Shown here: piece after piece, positions 8,032 to 17,001 of the stretch
Numbering within the stretch: the first letter of the stretch is position 1
How the letters are laid out: each line of letters begins with the position of its first letter
Notes under the pieces: model-generated
The model's input: the letters and a program-made list of their open reading frames with translations, nothing else
The model's database searches: none
What the model was told of the DNA's origin: nothing
DNA from: Sporanaerobacter acetigenes DSM 13106
GTDB lineage: Bacteria; Bacillota; Clostridia; Tissierellales; Sporanaerobacteraceae
Direction of reading: 5' to 3'
DNA length: 64,000 nt
Assembly (NCBI RefSeq): GCF_900130025.1
Contig: NZ_FQXR01000005.1
Location: 124,001 to 188,000, forward strand
Made by a program: the position numbers and the translations under genes

Positions 8032-9486
8032 ATGAGAGCTTTAGAAAATTTGAAACCAGAAAGAGTATTTTATTATTTTGAAGAATTGACTAAAATACCT
8101 CACTGTTCTGGAGAGGAAAAAGAAATAAGTGATTATTTAGCAAACTTTGCAAAAGAACACAATCTTGATTTTATTCAAGATGAGGCACTAAATGTGATAA
8201 TCAAAAAACCTGGTACAAAGGGATATGAAAATCTACCTACAGTAGTTTTGCAAGGACATATGGATATGGTATGTGAAAAAGATGTAAATGTTTGTCATGA
8301 TTTTTCAAGGGATCCACTTGAATTAAAAGTAGATGGAGATTTTATAAGTGCAAAAAATACTACACTTGGGGCGGACAATGGAATAGCTGTAGCTATGTGT
8401 TTGGCAATTCTTGAATCGGAAGATATTCCTCATCCTCCATTGGAAGTTCTTGCGACTACCTCAGAAGAAACAGGAATGAATGGGGCAAATGGGTTGGACC
8501 CCCAAAACATCCAAGGCAAAATATTAATAAATATAGATTCAGAAGAAGAAGGAAAGCTATTGGTAAGCTGTGCTGGAGGAGAAAGAGATAGAATAGAAAT
8601 ACCAATACTTTGGGAAAATAGAAGTGAAAATACATCCGTCTACGCTTTGAAGGTAACAGGGCTCAAAGGTGGTCACTCAGGTATGGAGATAAATGAAGGC
8701 AGAGGAAATGCCAACAAACTTATGGGCAGAGTACTTTATGAGATAGAAAAACAAATAGATATTAGACTTGCAAATATTGAAGGTGGAGCAAAGACAAATG
8801 CCATTCCAAGAAGTGCAGAATCAGTACTTGTTATAGATAGTGATGAAGAAAGTATTTTAAAAGAAATTGCAATTAAAATGGATAGTCAATTTAAAAACGA
8901 GCTAATGTCAGCTGATGCCAATGTAGAGCTAGTTGTTGAAAAACTGAGCACAGAAGAATCAAAAGTATTTTCTAAGGAAACTACTGAGAAAGCTATTGCT
9001 ACTCTTATGCTAGTTCCAAATGGAGTTCAAACGATGAGCAGAGAAATTAAAGGATTGGTAGAGTCTTCAAACAATTTAGGAGTAGTCAATACTTTAGATG
9101 AAAGTATTATTTTCGAAAGCTCTATTAGAAGTTCTGTGCGAAGTTTGAGGGAAAATATATCGAATCAAATGGCTATCATAGCTGAAATATTGGGAGGAAA
9201 GTGGGAAAGCTATTCTGCTTATCCTGAATGGGAATACAAAGAAAATTCCTATATAAGGGAGGTCTTTCAAAAGGTATATAGAGAACAATTTGGCAAAGAG
9301 TTAGAAATAGCTGCAATTCATGCTGGACTTGAATGTGGACTGTTCAACGAGAAATTTGAGAATATGGATATGGTTTCCTTTGGACCAAATATGTATGGAG
9401 TTCATACACCAGATGAAAAGCTCAGCATATCTTCAACGGAAAGGACTTGGAATTTACTTGTTGGAGTTTTGAAAGAAATAAAATAA
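8032..9486 (+). CDS. pepD: Aminoacyl-histidine dipeptidase / M20 family beta-Ala-His dipeptidase
   Basis: A cytoplasmic zinc dipeptidase of the M20C family with broad dipeptide specificity, including Xaa-His. Metal and catalytic motifs are VLQGHMDMVCEKD (about 80), LGADNGIAVAM (about 117) and TTSEETGMNGA (about 148), with a later His in GVHTPDEKLS near the C terminus. The 484-aa length matches the family. It starts at ATG 8032 after GGAGGG, 29 bases behind the methyltransferase, and may be read through from it. Peptide degradation is a recurring theme in this segment (see the M18 and M1 peptidases). Confidence 0.92.
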   Translation: MRALENLKPERVFYYFEELTKIPHCSGEEKEISDYLANFAKEHNLDFIQDEALNVIIKKPGTKGYENLPTVVLQGHMDMVCEKDVNVCHDFSRDPLELKVDGDFISAKNTTLGADNGIAVAMCLAILESEDIPHPPLEVLATTSEETGMNGANGLDPQNIQGKILINIDSEEEGKLLVSCAGGERDRIEIPILWENRSENTSVYALKVTGLKGGHSGMEINEGRGNANKLMGRVLYEIEKQIDIRLANIEGGAKTNAIPRSAESVLVIDSDEESILKEIAIKMDSQFKNELMSADANVELVVEKLSTEESKVFSKETTEKAIATLMLVPNGVQTMSREIKGLVESSNNLGVVNTLDESIIFESSIRSSVRSLRENISNQMAIIAEILGGKWESYSAYPEWEYKENSYIREVFQKVYREQFGKELEIAAIHAGLECGLFNEKFENMDMVSFGPNMYGVHTPDEKLSISSTERTWNLLVGVLKEIK

Positions 9487-9572
9487 ATTATGAATTTCTA
9501 TATACTTCTAGTTTAAAATGGGGTATTATAAGCATATATTAATTATTAAATAAATTGTAAAGGAGAATGATA

Positions 9573-9932
9573 ATGACAAATAAACATGATGATCATAATT
9601 GCTGTGACCATTCTGACAATGCTTGTGATTGTGGATGTGACTGTGGACATGAAGAGGAAATGGATATTATAACTCTTACTTTAGAAGATGACAGTGAAAT
9701 GGAATGTGCTGTATTAGGAGTTTTTGAAGTAGAAGATAAATCGTACATTGCATTGCTTCCACTAGAGGATGAACAAGTACTATTGTATGAATATATTGAA
9801 GCTGAAGATGGATTTGAATTAGGGCAAATTGAAGATGATTCAGAATTTGAAATAGTTTCAGAAGCTTTTTATGCACTATTCATGGACGATGAAGACTATG
9901 ATGAAGAGGATTTTGAAGACGAAGACGAATAA
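9573..9932 (+). CDS. DUF1292 protein with Cys/His-rich N terminus
   Basis: A small acidic protein of the DUF1292 (YrzB-like) family of unknown function. The core DIITLTLEDDSEMECAVLGVFEV and the segment YIALLPLEDEQVLLYEY are typical. Ahead of it is a Cys/His cluster (HNCCDHSDNACDCGCDCGH, residues about 8-27) able to bind metal, and behind it a very acidic tail (DDEDYDEEDFEDEDE). The ATG at 9567 is only about one base from AGGAG, so I take the ATG at 9573, seven bases downstream, giving 119 aa. In many Firmicutes DUF1292 genes sit with yrvK/ruvX-like genes; here it is alone. Confidence 0.8.
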   Translation: MTNKHDDHNCCDHSDNACDCGCDCGHEEEMDIITLTLEDDSEMECAVLGVFEVEDKSYIALLPLEDEQVLLYEYIEAEDGFELGQIEDDSEFEIVSEAFYALFMDDEDYDEEDFEDEDE

Positions 9933-9968
9933 TCATCAATATATTTTCTAGAGAATATTAGAACGCAT

Positions 9969-10016
9969 TATCCTGTGGAGATGGTAGTTATTTATGTCGA
10001 TGAAACAGGATATTTT
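9969..10016 (+). terminator. Possible weak terminator after the DUF1292 gene
   Basis: TATCCTGT (9969-9976) pairs with ACAGGATA (10005-10012) across a 28-base loop and is followed by TTTT. The long loop makes it a weak candidate. Confidence 0.3.
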
Positions 10017-10059
10017 CGTTTTAAGAAAAATTTTATAAAAATATGAAAGGGTGGTTGAT

Positions 10060-11358
10060 TTGACTGTAGAACTAAAATTTGCTGAAGAATTGGTGGATTT
10101 TATTGACAGAAGTCCTAGTCCTTTTCATGCAGTAGAAAACGTTAAACATGAACTTTTAAAAAATGGTTTTGTGGAATTAAATTTAAAAGAAAAATGGAAT
10201 GTTGAAAAGGAAGGCAAATATTTTACTGTTAAAAACGATTCAGCTCTTATAGCTTTTGTTGTAGGTAAGGGAGATATTGAAGAAGATGGGTTTAAATTGA
10301 TTGGAGCTCATACTGATTCTCCTACTTTTAGAATTAAACCAAATCCTGAAATGGTGGAAGAAGGGGCATATTTAAGGCTAAATACTGAAGTATATGGAGG
10401 CCCTATCATAAATACTTGGCTTGATAGACCACTATCTATTGCAGGAAGAGTAGCTATAAAAGGTAAAGATCCATTTAATCCAGAAGTTAAGTTTATAAAT
10501 ATAGACAAGCCTTTGATGATAATACCTAATTTAGCTATACATATGAATAGAAAAATAAATGAAGGTGTGAAATTAAATACCCAAAAAGAGACCTTGCCTC
10601 TTGTTGGAATGATAAATGATGAATTTGAAAAGAAAGACTTTTTAATAAAACTATTAGCTAAAGAATTAAATGTTTCTCATGAAGATATAGTAGATTTTGA
10701 TTTATATCTTTATGAATATGAAAAGGGCTCCATTGTAGGATTAAATAATGAATTTATATCTTGTGGCAAACAAGATGATTTGGCTATGGCTCATGCTGGA
10801 ATAAAAGCTCTTATAAATGGAGAAGTTGGAAATTCTACAAATGTTGTGGTTTTATTTGATAATGAAGAAGTAGGCAGTACTACAAAACAAGGAGCAGCTA
10901 GTCCTATGCTTAGAACTGTTCTTGAAAGAATTTGTATAGCTCTTGGAAAGGGTAGAGAGGATTTTTACAGGAGTTTATACAATTCATTCTTGATTTCAGC
11001 AGATATGGCTCATGCTGTTCATCCAAATTATGCTGAAAAGCAAGATCCAACTAATAGGCCAGTATTAAATGGAGGACCTTGTATAAAGATAAGTGCCAAT
11101 CAGTCTTATACTACAGATAGTTTGTCACTTACAGTATATGAAAGTGTATGTAAATGTGCAGGAGTTCCTGTTCAAAAATTCTTAAATAGATCAGATGAAA
11201 GAGGAGGTTCAACTATTGGACCTATTTCATCCACTCAAATTGATATTTCTTCTGTAGACATAGGCAATCCACTACTTGGCATGCATTCTATAAGAGAATT
11301 GGGTGGAGTAAAAGACCACTACTATATATATAAATCTTTTGTCGAATATTTTAAATAA
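10060..11358 (+). CDS. M18 family aminopeptidase
   Basis: A dinuclear zinc aminopeptidase of the M18 family (aspartyl/leucyl-type) that removes N-terminal residues from peptides in the cytoplasm. Motifs: DRSPSPFHAV near the N terminus, LIGAHTDSPTFRIKP (first metal His/Asp), GKQDDLAMAHA, FDNEEVGSTTKQGA (catalytic Glu and metal Glu) and a late His in LLGMHSIRE. The frame is open from a GTG at 10051, but that codon lies in the ribosome site AAAGGGTGG. TTG 10060 is better spaced and gives 432 aa. It is followed by a hairpin terminator. Confidence 0.9.
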   Translation: MTVELKFAEELVDFIDRSPSPFHAVENVKHELLKNGFVELNLKEKWNVEKEGKYFTVKNDSALIAFVVGKGDIEEDGFKLIGAHTDSPTFRIKPNPEMVEEGAYLRLNTEVYGGPIINTWLDRPLSIAGRVAIKGKDPFNPEVKFINIDKPLMIIPNLAIHMNRKINEGVKLNTQKETLPLVGMINDEFEKKDFLIKLLAKELNVSHEDIVDFDLYLYEYEKGSIVGLNNEFISCGKQDDLAMAHAGIKALINGEVGNSTNVVVLFDNEEVGSTTKQGAASPMLRTVLERICIALGKGREDFYRSLYNSFLISADMAHAVHPNYAEKQDPTNRPVLNGGPCIKISANQSYTTDSLSLTVYESVCKCAGVPVQKFLNRSDERGGSTIGPISSTQIDISSVDIGNPLLGMHSIRELGGVKDHYYIYKSFVEYFK

Positions 11359-11363
11359 TGATG

Positions 11364-11393
11364 ATTAGGTTCGGATTTTCCGAACCTAATTTG
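11364..11393 (+). terminator. Hairpin terminator after the M18 aminopeptidase
   Basis: ATTAGGTTCGG, loop ATTTT, CCGAACCTAAT: an 11-bp perfect stem followed by a short T-run (TTTG). Confidence 0.65.
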
Positions 11394-11425
11394 TAAATAC
11401 TGTATTAAAAAATTAGGGTGATAAT

Positions 11426-12262
11426 ATGAAATATAAGCTTATTGCTATTGATTTAGATGGAACACTTCTTACAGATGATAAAAGGATAACTGACGAAAGC
11501 ATATCTGCTTTAAAGGAGATAATTGAAAGAGGATATGAAATTGTCATTGCTACTGGCAGAAGATATTGGTCAGCTAAAAGGTTTGTTGAAAGCATAGATG
11601 AGAATATATGCATATTGGCTAACAATGGGAATATAGTTAGGAATAAGAAAGATGACAAAATACTCATAAAGAAATATTTAAATGTAGAAGATTTCAACTT
11701 GCTAGTTGAGGAAGGGAAAAGGGAAGGACTATATCCAGTCATACATGTGGACAACTATGAAGATGGCTATGATATGGTCATAGAACTTGATAGAAAAAAT
11801 TCTAAATATTCTACTTATCTATCGGACAATGTAGATAGATTTAGAAGAGTGGATGATTTACTTAAAATGGATAGTCCCAAAGTTTTGACTGTTGTTTATG
11901 TAGGAGATAAGGAAAAACTGGAGTCTTTCAACAACAAGATACTAGAGAAATATCCAGGTAAATACAGTTCACATGTGATGGAAAACATGACTATAGCAGG
12001 GGCTTTGCTTGAAGTTATGAATCCATTGGGTTCTAAATGGCTCAGCCTTGAGGAGTATGGAAAAGCTAAAGGCATAAAAGATTATGAAATGATTGCCATT
12101 GGAGATGACAACAATGATGTTGAAATGGTGAAAAAGGCTGGCCTTGGAATAGCTATGAAAAATGGTTCTCTAAAGGTAAAAGAAGCAGCAGATATTGTTA
12201 CGGATAAAAGCAACAATGAAAATGGTGTTGGATGTATATTAAAAGAGGTGCTTAATATATAA
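11426..12262 (+). CDS. Cof-type HAD-IIB phosphatase
   Basis: A haloacid dehalogenase superfamily hydrolase of the Cof subfamily, which dephosphorylates small metabolites such as sugar phosphates or cofactors. Motif I with the nucleophile Asp is IAIDLDGTLLTDD (residues 7-19), motif II is IVIATGRRY, motif III Lys lies in LGSKWLSLE and motif IV is MIAIGDDNNDVEMV. The 278-aa length and the C2 cap inserted between motifs II and III are as expected. It starts at ATG 11426 after AGGGTGATA. It ends 17 bases before the M1 peptidase gene, so the two are probably co-transcribed. The substrate cannot be told from sequence. Confidence 0.9.
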   Translation: MKYKLIAIDLDGTLLTDDKRITDESISALKEIIERGYEIVIATGRRYWSAKRFVESIDENICILANNGNIVRNKKDDKILIKKYLNVEDFNLLVEEGKREGLYPVIHVDNYEDGYDMVIELDRKNSKYSTYLSDNVDRFRRVDDLLKMDSPKVLTVVYVGDKEKLESFNNKILEKYPGKYSSHVMENMTIAGALLEVMNPLGSKWLSLEEYGKAKGIKDYEMIAIGDDNNDVEMVKKAGLGIAMKNGSLKVKEAADIVTDKSNNENGVGCILKEVLNI

Positions 12263-12279
12263 AAAAAGGGGGAGTTTTT

Positions 12280-14355
12280 GTGAAAGTTAAGTCTAGAATA
12301 TTATCTTTGTTTTTGGCATTCTTCATCATATTTAGCTTTATACCTATATCTTTTGCAGAAAATGTAGGAGATATAAATGAGTATAAAATAGATATAAAAT
12401 TAAACCACAATGAAAAAATACTTAATGGAAAAGAAACTTTAGTTTTTAAAAATAACTACAATAGAGAATTGAAAGAAATAGTATTTCACCTTTATCCAGA
12501 TTCCTACAATGATATAAAGACCATGCCTGCATTATCTTTTTTAGGCATTGAAGGAGAAGTTAAATTAGCTAAAGAAGAATTGGGAGACATACATATTGAA
12601 AAAGTTCTCGTAAACAAGAAAAACATAAAATATACTCAAGATAAAGAAGTACTTAAGATTTCATTAGATAAACCATTGAAACAAGGAGAAAAATTAGATA
12701 TAAGTATGGATTTTACGCTAAAAATACCTTTTGGCAGAAATAGACTTGGATTTTATGAAGATGTTTATTCTCTGACAAATTGGTATCCTATGCTATCTAT
12801 ATATGATGAGAAAACTGGCAAGTGGGACGAAAATCCTTATCATCCTGTAGGAGAATCTAATTATAGCGATGTAGCAAATTATAATGTGCATTTGACTGTA
12901 CCTAAAGATATGGTAGTAGCTCCCACAGGTAGTATAATTGACGAAAAAATAGAAGGACTAAATAAAACCCTTAATATAAAAGCGGAAAATGTAAGAGATT
13001 TTGTATTCATGATGAGCCCTAAATACAAAGTACTTACGAAGGAAATAGATGGAGTAAAATTGTACAATTATTATTTACCTGGGGATAAAAAACAAAATAG
13101 TGCTCAAATTTTGTTAGATGAAGCGGGTAAGGCAGTTTCATTTCTGAATAAAAAAATAGGAAAGTATGCTTATGATGAACTTAGAATTGCTGAAACAGGA
13201 CTTTTAGGAGGAGCTATGGAATACCCTCAAATTGTACAAATGGGATTTTATCAGCCTATTGATGGATATGAAGAGGAATATATTCCATCAATTTTAGAAA
13301 TGGTTGTTCATGAAGTTATACATCAATGGTGGTATGTAGGAGTTGGGAACAATGAATATAAAGAACCATTTTTAGATGAATCCTTAACTGTTTTTACTAC
13401 AGCATATTATTTTGAAAATGAATATGGCAAGTACAATAATCGTGCTGTGAATATGAAAATAAGACGAAGTATATATGAAAGTGAAATTCCAGCACTTAAT
13501 TCAAGTGTAGATGATTTTAAGGATTTTGATAGCTATGTGCATACTATATATACAAAGGGGCCTCAATTTTTTGAGGATTTGAGAAAAAGAGTAGGAGAAG
13601 AAAAATTTACTAAAATACTTCAAAATTATTATAAGAAATTTTTATTTAAAAATGCTACTATAGTTGATTTACTGAATACAATTGAGGAAGTAGCAGGAAA
13701 AGGTATTCGAAAGACAATGGAAGTTGCAGTTTCAAAGCCCAACTATTTTCCACAAAATATACAACTTACACAAGAAGAAGATAGGGCTATGGAAGTTGAA
13801 AACAAGAAAAAATATTTAAGTAAGAAAGAAAAAGAAAATGGTTTAGTTGTTGGAAGCCTTATTTTGAGATGCCTAAATGGAGAAGAAATAGTATTTGTAA
13901 AGCCAAATAATCTATCCCAAATTGATGCCAAATTGATGGATTACTTCATTGAAAATATGTCAGAAGAATTGCAACAAATTTATGGACTAAATATAAAAGT
14001 AGTAGAAGAAAATAGATTGACTGAAAAAGATAAACTTAAAAACTTGATTGTATTCGGATATCCTAAAAAGAGTAGTATTATGAATAAAATAGGGCCTAAA
14101 CTTCCCATCAATCCAAATAGTGATGAAATAGTTATAAATAATATAAAGATAAAAAATGAAAATATTTCAGGAATGTTTATAGCTGAAAATCCTTACAATA
14201 AAAAGAAACTTAGTCTCATAATATTTTTAGATGAGAGCAATACCCAAGATGATAGTTTTATGTTTAACTACAATCCACTTTACAATGATGGTATTCAATT
14301 TATTTTAAATGTAAATGGTAAAAAAAATGTGCAGATAAAAGGTATGTATAAATAA
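12280..14355 (+). CDS. Secreted M1 family zinc metallopeptidase
   Basis: A 691-aa exported metallopeptidase of the M1 (gluzincin) clan. A Sec signal peptide occupies residues about 1-26 (LSLFLAFFIIFSF, cut after SFA). The zinc site is VVHEVIHQWW (HExxH at about 347-351) with the third ligand Glu in EPFLDESLTVF 19 residues later. GGAMEYPQ replaces the usual GAMEN exopeptidase motif, so strict aminopeptidase activity is uncertain. The last 200 residues form an extra domain not needed for catalysis. The start is GTG 12280 after AAAAGGGGG. The protein probably acts at the cell surface on exogenous peptides. Confidence 0.88.
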   Translation: MKVKSRILSLFLAFFIIFSFIPISFAENVGDINEYKIDIKLNHNEKILNGKETLVFKNNYNRELKEIVFHLYPDSYNDIKTMPALSFLGIEGEVKLAKEELGDIHIEKVLVNKKNIKYTQDKEVLKISLDKPLKQGEKLDISMDFTLKIPFGRNRLGFYEDVYSLTNWYPMLSIYDEKTGKWDENPYHPVGESNYSDVANYNVHLTVPKDMVVAPTGSIIDEKIEGLNKTLNIKAENVRDFVFMMSPKYKVLTKEIDGVKLYNYYLPGDKKQNSAQILLDEAGKAVSFLNKKIGKYAYDELRIAETGLLGGAMEYPQIVQMGFYQPIDGYEEEYIPSILEMVVHEVIHQWWYVGVGNNEYKEPFLDESLTVFTTAYYFENEYGKYNNRAVNMKIRRSIYESEIPALNSSVDDFKDFDSYVHTIYTKGPQFFEDLRKRVGEEKFTKILQNYYKKFLFKNATIVDLLNTIEEVAGKGIRKTMEVAVSKPNYFPQNIQLTQEEDRAMEVENKKKYLSKKEKENGLVVGSLILRCLNGEEIVFVKPNNLSQIDAKLMDYFIENMSEELQQIYGLNIKVVEENRLTEKDKLKNLIVFGYPKKSSIMNKIGPKLPINPNSDEIVINNIKIKNENISGMFIAENPYNKKKLSLIIFLDESNTQDDSFMFNYNPLYNDGIQFILNVNGKKNVQIKGMYK

Positions 14356-14381
14356 TTCTTTAATTTAGATGAGGTGAGAAT

Positions 14382-15335
14382 TTGGAAGATATAGAAGTGT
14401 ATAATGTCTATTCAAAATATTTAAGAAAAAGATTTAAACAAAAGGTATATAAACTTCCTATAAGTCTTCCTATTACATGTCCCAATAGAGATGGATGTGT
14501 GGGAGATGGAGGATGTATATTTTGTGGAGAAGAAGGAGGTTCTTTTGAAAATCTTTTAAATACTATATCTATAAGAGAACAAATCCTACAAAATAAAGAG
14601 TATATACAAAAAAAATATAAGGCTACTAAATTTATTAGCTATTTTCAAAATTTCACCAATACCTATATGCCAATAGAAAACTTTAAGGTTTCAATAGAAG
14701 AGGCAATATTAGAGGACGTAGTAGGTATTTCTATATCTACTCGTCCTGACTGTATTAGTGATGAGTATTTAGAGTATTTAGCTTTCGTTAAGAAAAAGTA
14801 TGATTTAGATATAACAATAGAGCTAGGACTTCAAACGGTAAACTATCATACATTGTACAAGATAAATAGAGGTCATACTTTAGGGGAGTTCATAGACGGA
14901 GTTCTTCGAAATAAGAAGTATGGCATAAGGACTTGTGCTCATCTTATATTAAATTTGCCTTGGGACGGAGAAGTAGATGTAGTTGAAAATGCAAAAATAC
15001 TTTCAGCCCTCCAAGTAGAAGAAGTAAAGCTTCATGCACTATATATACTAGATGGAACTACTATTGGCGAAATGTACAAGAATGGAGAAATATCAATTAT
15101 TCCAAAAGATGAATATGTAGAAAGAGTGATTACATTTTTAGAGTATTTAGACGAGGATGTAGTCATTCAAAGGTTAATAGGAAGAGCTCCAGAAGAAAAT
15201 TCTCTTTTCGTGAATTGGAATGAGAGCTGGTGGAAGATAAGAGATGAGATAGTAAGTGAAATGGTTAAGAGAAATACACATCAAGGTATAAAATGCAATT
15301 ATTTAAATGGAAAGGCTTTAAAAAGATTTAAATAA
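14382..15335 (+). CDS. TIGR01212 family radical SAM protein (YtqA-like)
   Basis: A radical SAM enzyme of the YhcC/YtqA family, of unknown reaction. The cluster motif is unusually long: CPNRDGCVGDGGCIFC at residues about 30-45, in which the first Cys and the last two (CxxC) bind the 4Fe-4S cluster. An additional Cys at the seventh position replaces a residue that is usually Thr in my recollection. Further family features are IGISISTRPDCI (as GISISTRPD), ELGLQTVNYHTL and CAHLILNLPWD. The start is TTG 14382, spaced from GAGGTGAG. It is 26 bases after the M1 peptidase and may be read with it. Confidence 0.9.
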   Translation: MEDIEVYNVYSKYLRKRFKQKVYKLPISLPITCPNRDGCVGDGGCIFCGEEGGSFENLLNTISIREQILQNKEYIQKKYKATKFISYFQNFTNTYMPIENFKVSIEEAILEDVVGISISTRPDCISDEYLEYLAFVKKKYDLDITIELGLQTVNYHTLYKINRGHTLGEFIDGVLRNKKYGIRTCAHLILNLPWDGEVDVVENAKILSALQVEEVKLHALYILDGTTIGEMYKNGEISIIPKDEYVERVITFLEYLDEDVVIQRLIGRAPEENSLFVNWNESWWKIRDEIVSEMVKRNTHQGIKCNYLNGKALKRFK

Positions 15336-15429
15336 TTAAAAAATATTGAAAAAAATAAAGGATAAAAGGTTTTTTTGTAGAATACAATAAATATAGTATA
15401 AAAAAATATAAGGTTGGAGGGTGGTAGGA

Positions 15430-15855
15430 ATGATAAAATTACTATGTGGCACTAAAGGTAGTGGCAAAACAAAACGTCTAATAGATATGGCTAATTCTGA
15501 GATGAAATCTGGAAATGGAAACATTGCATTTATTGATGTAGATGACAACCATATATTTAGTCTTGATTATTCTGTAAGACTTATAAATGCCATGGAGTTC
15601 AATATAAATAATATTGAATCGTTCTATGGCTTTTTGTGTGGGATTATAGGCATGAATTATGATGTAGAGAAGATTTATGTAGATGGCATATATAATTTGA
15701 TTGACATAAAGATTGAAAATTTAGAAAGCTTGGTAAAATCTCTAGAAACCATAAGTAAAAAGTTTAATACAGATTTTTATATTGGATTAGATTATACAGT
15801 AGAAGAAATTCCAACAAGTTTAAAATCTATAGTTGAAGAAGTTACAGAAGAATAA
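15430..15855 (+). CDS. Small P-loop protein of unknown function
   Basis: A 141-aa cytoplasmic protein beginning with a clear Walker A motif (LLCGTKGSGKTKRLID, residues about 4-19) and a Walker B-like strand (KIYVDGIYNL at about 80). It is compact, with no other recognisable domain, and is probably a nucleotide-binding protein of a conserved clostridial family without assigned function. The GTG at 15421 directly abuts the ribosome site GGAGG, so I use ATG 15430. It has its own gap upstream (15336-15429) and a strong terminator downstream, so it is likely monocistronic. Confidence 0.7.
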   Translation: MIKLLCGTKGSGKTKRLIDMANSEMKSGNGNIAFIDVDDNHIFSLDYSVRLINAMEFNINNIESFYGFLCGIIGMNYDVEKIYVDGIYNLIDIKIENLESLVKSLETISKKFNTDFYIGLDYTVEEIPTSLKSIVEEVTEE

Positions 15856-15876
15856 GGCAGGATATCCTGCCTTTTT
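15854..15876. terminator. Bidirectional terminator
   Basis: AAGGCAGGATATCCTGCCTT is a perfect 20-base palindrome with T-runs on both sides. It sits between the P-loop gene and the convergent DUF1540 gene and overlaps the stop region of the former. Confidence 0.85.
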
Positions 15877-16053
15877 CTATCCTTTCATATTTGGAGAAAA
15901 TGTGGCACAATCTGTTTCATCTGTAGAAGTAGCATTTCTAGGTTGAATTTCTATACTGGAAGCAGTACAGTAATCTCCTGAAACATGATATTGACAAGTG
16001 TTTACAACACATTTTACGCCATTTAATGGTTTATCAGATTTTTCTACTCTCAT
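15877..16053 (-). CDS. DUF1540 domain protein (small Cys-rich)
   Basis: This 58-aa gene reads MRVEKSDKPLNGVKC at the start. It has the DUF1540 pattern: Cys at 15, CQYH at 20-23, Cys at 29 within YCTASSIEIQ, and a late Cys at 49 in DCATF. The four cysteines and the His suggest metal binding, but the family function is unknown. It is common in clostridial genomes, sometimes in several copies. The ribosome site AAAGGAG lies six bases before the ATG. It is a single gene convergent with the P-loop gene and divergent from the pseudouridine synthase. Confidence 0.88.
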   Translation of the reverse strand: MRVEKSDKPLNGVKCVVNTCQYHVSGDYCTASSIEIQPRNATSTDETDCATFSPNMKG

Positions 16054-16187
16054 ACTATATCTCCTTTCTTTTGTTTTTAGACACTATAATTATTTTTTCA
16101 TATTATGTTTAAATTATTCTTTATTTATAGCTATAATTTCTTAAACAAAATAGTATATAATAATATAGGAAAGGAAGAGGAAATGTG

Positions 16188-16910
16188 ATGGGCAAAAAAG
16201 AACGAGTTGATAAAATTCTTTCCAATATGGGATATGGTAGCAGGAAAGAAATAAAAAGCTGTGCAAGAGAAGGCAGGATAGAAGTCAATGGAGAAAGAAT
16301 ATCAGATAGTTCTATAAAAGTAGATCCTCAAATAGACGATATTGTTTTTGATGGAGAAAAAGTGATATACAGAGAATATATTTATATTATGATGAATAAA
16401 CCTGATGGAGTAGTTTCATCTACAGATGATCCTATAAATAGAACAGTATTGGATTTGTTAGATGACAAATATTTGGTTTTTAATCCCCATCCGGTTGGAC
16501 GTCTTGACAAAGATACAGAAGGGTTGTTACTTTTGACAAATGATGGGAAGCTTTCTCATGAACTTCTATCTCCAAGAAAACACGTAGATAAAACTTATTA
16601 TGTAGAAGTAGATGGATATGTAGAAGAAAGACATGTGAAAATATTTGAATCTGGAATAATACTCGATGATGGCTATAAAACTATGCCTTCAGTTTTGAAA
16701 ATATTAGAGTCTGGATATGTTTCTAAAGTACATTTGACGATAAAAGAAGGGAAATATCATCAAGTAAAGCGAATGTTTGAAGCTTTAGACATGAAAGTAC
16801 TATATTTAAAGAGGATTTCCATAGGAAATTTGACTCTTGATGAAAATCTTTCAGAAGGAGAATATAGAGAATTGAGTGAAAGTGAACTTTTAGCATTATT
16901 AAATAGTTAA
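16188..16910 (+). CDS. RsuA/RluB family 16S/23S rRNA pseudouridine synthase
   Basis: Converts a specific uridine in ribosomal RNA to pseudouridine. An N-terminal S4 RNA-binding domain (RVDKILSNMGYGSRKEI, residues about 5-60) precedes the catalytic domain with the Asp in VGRLDKDTEGLLLLTNDG (about 105-122) and the KTYYVEVDG strand. The frame opens at GTG 16185, but ATG 16188 is better spaced from AGAGG, giving 240 aa. RluB and RsuA subtypes cannot be told apart from this sequence alone. It stands alone, with a 90-base gap and a new promoter before the next gene. Confidence 0.9.
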   Translation: MGKKERVDKILSNMGYGSRKEIKSCAREGRIEVNGERISDSSIKVDPQIDDIVFDGEKVIYREYIYIMMNKPDGVVSSTDDPINRTVLDLLDDKYLVFNPHPVGRLDKDTEGLLLLTNDGKLSHELLSPRKHVDKTYYVEVDGYVEERHVKIFESGIILDDGYKTMPSVLKILESGYVSKVHLTIKEGKYHQVKRMFEALDMKVLYLKRISIGNLTLDENLSEGEYRELSESELLALLNS

Positions 16911-16926
16911 ATTCAAATGTTTAGCT

Positions 16927-16954
16927 TTGTTAGATTCTATATTAATGGTATAAT
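16927..16954 (+). promoter_or_regulatory. Promoter before the gene at 17002
   Basis: TTGTTA (16927-16932), a 16-base spacer and a consensus TATAAT (16949-16954), about 48 bases before the start codon. Confidence 0.5.
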
Positions 16955-17001
16955 GTATTTGAGACTAATTGCAAATATGATATTAGATAGGGTGTTTTAA
17001 A

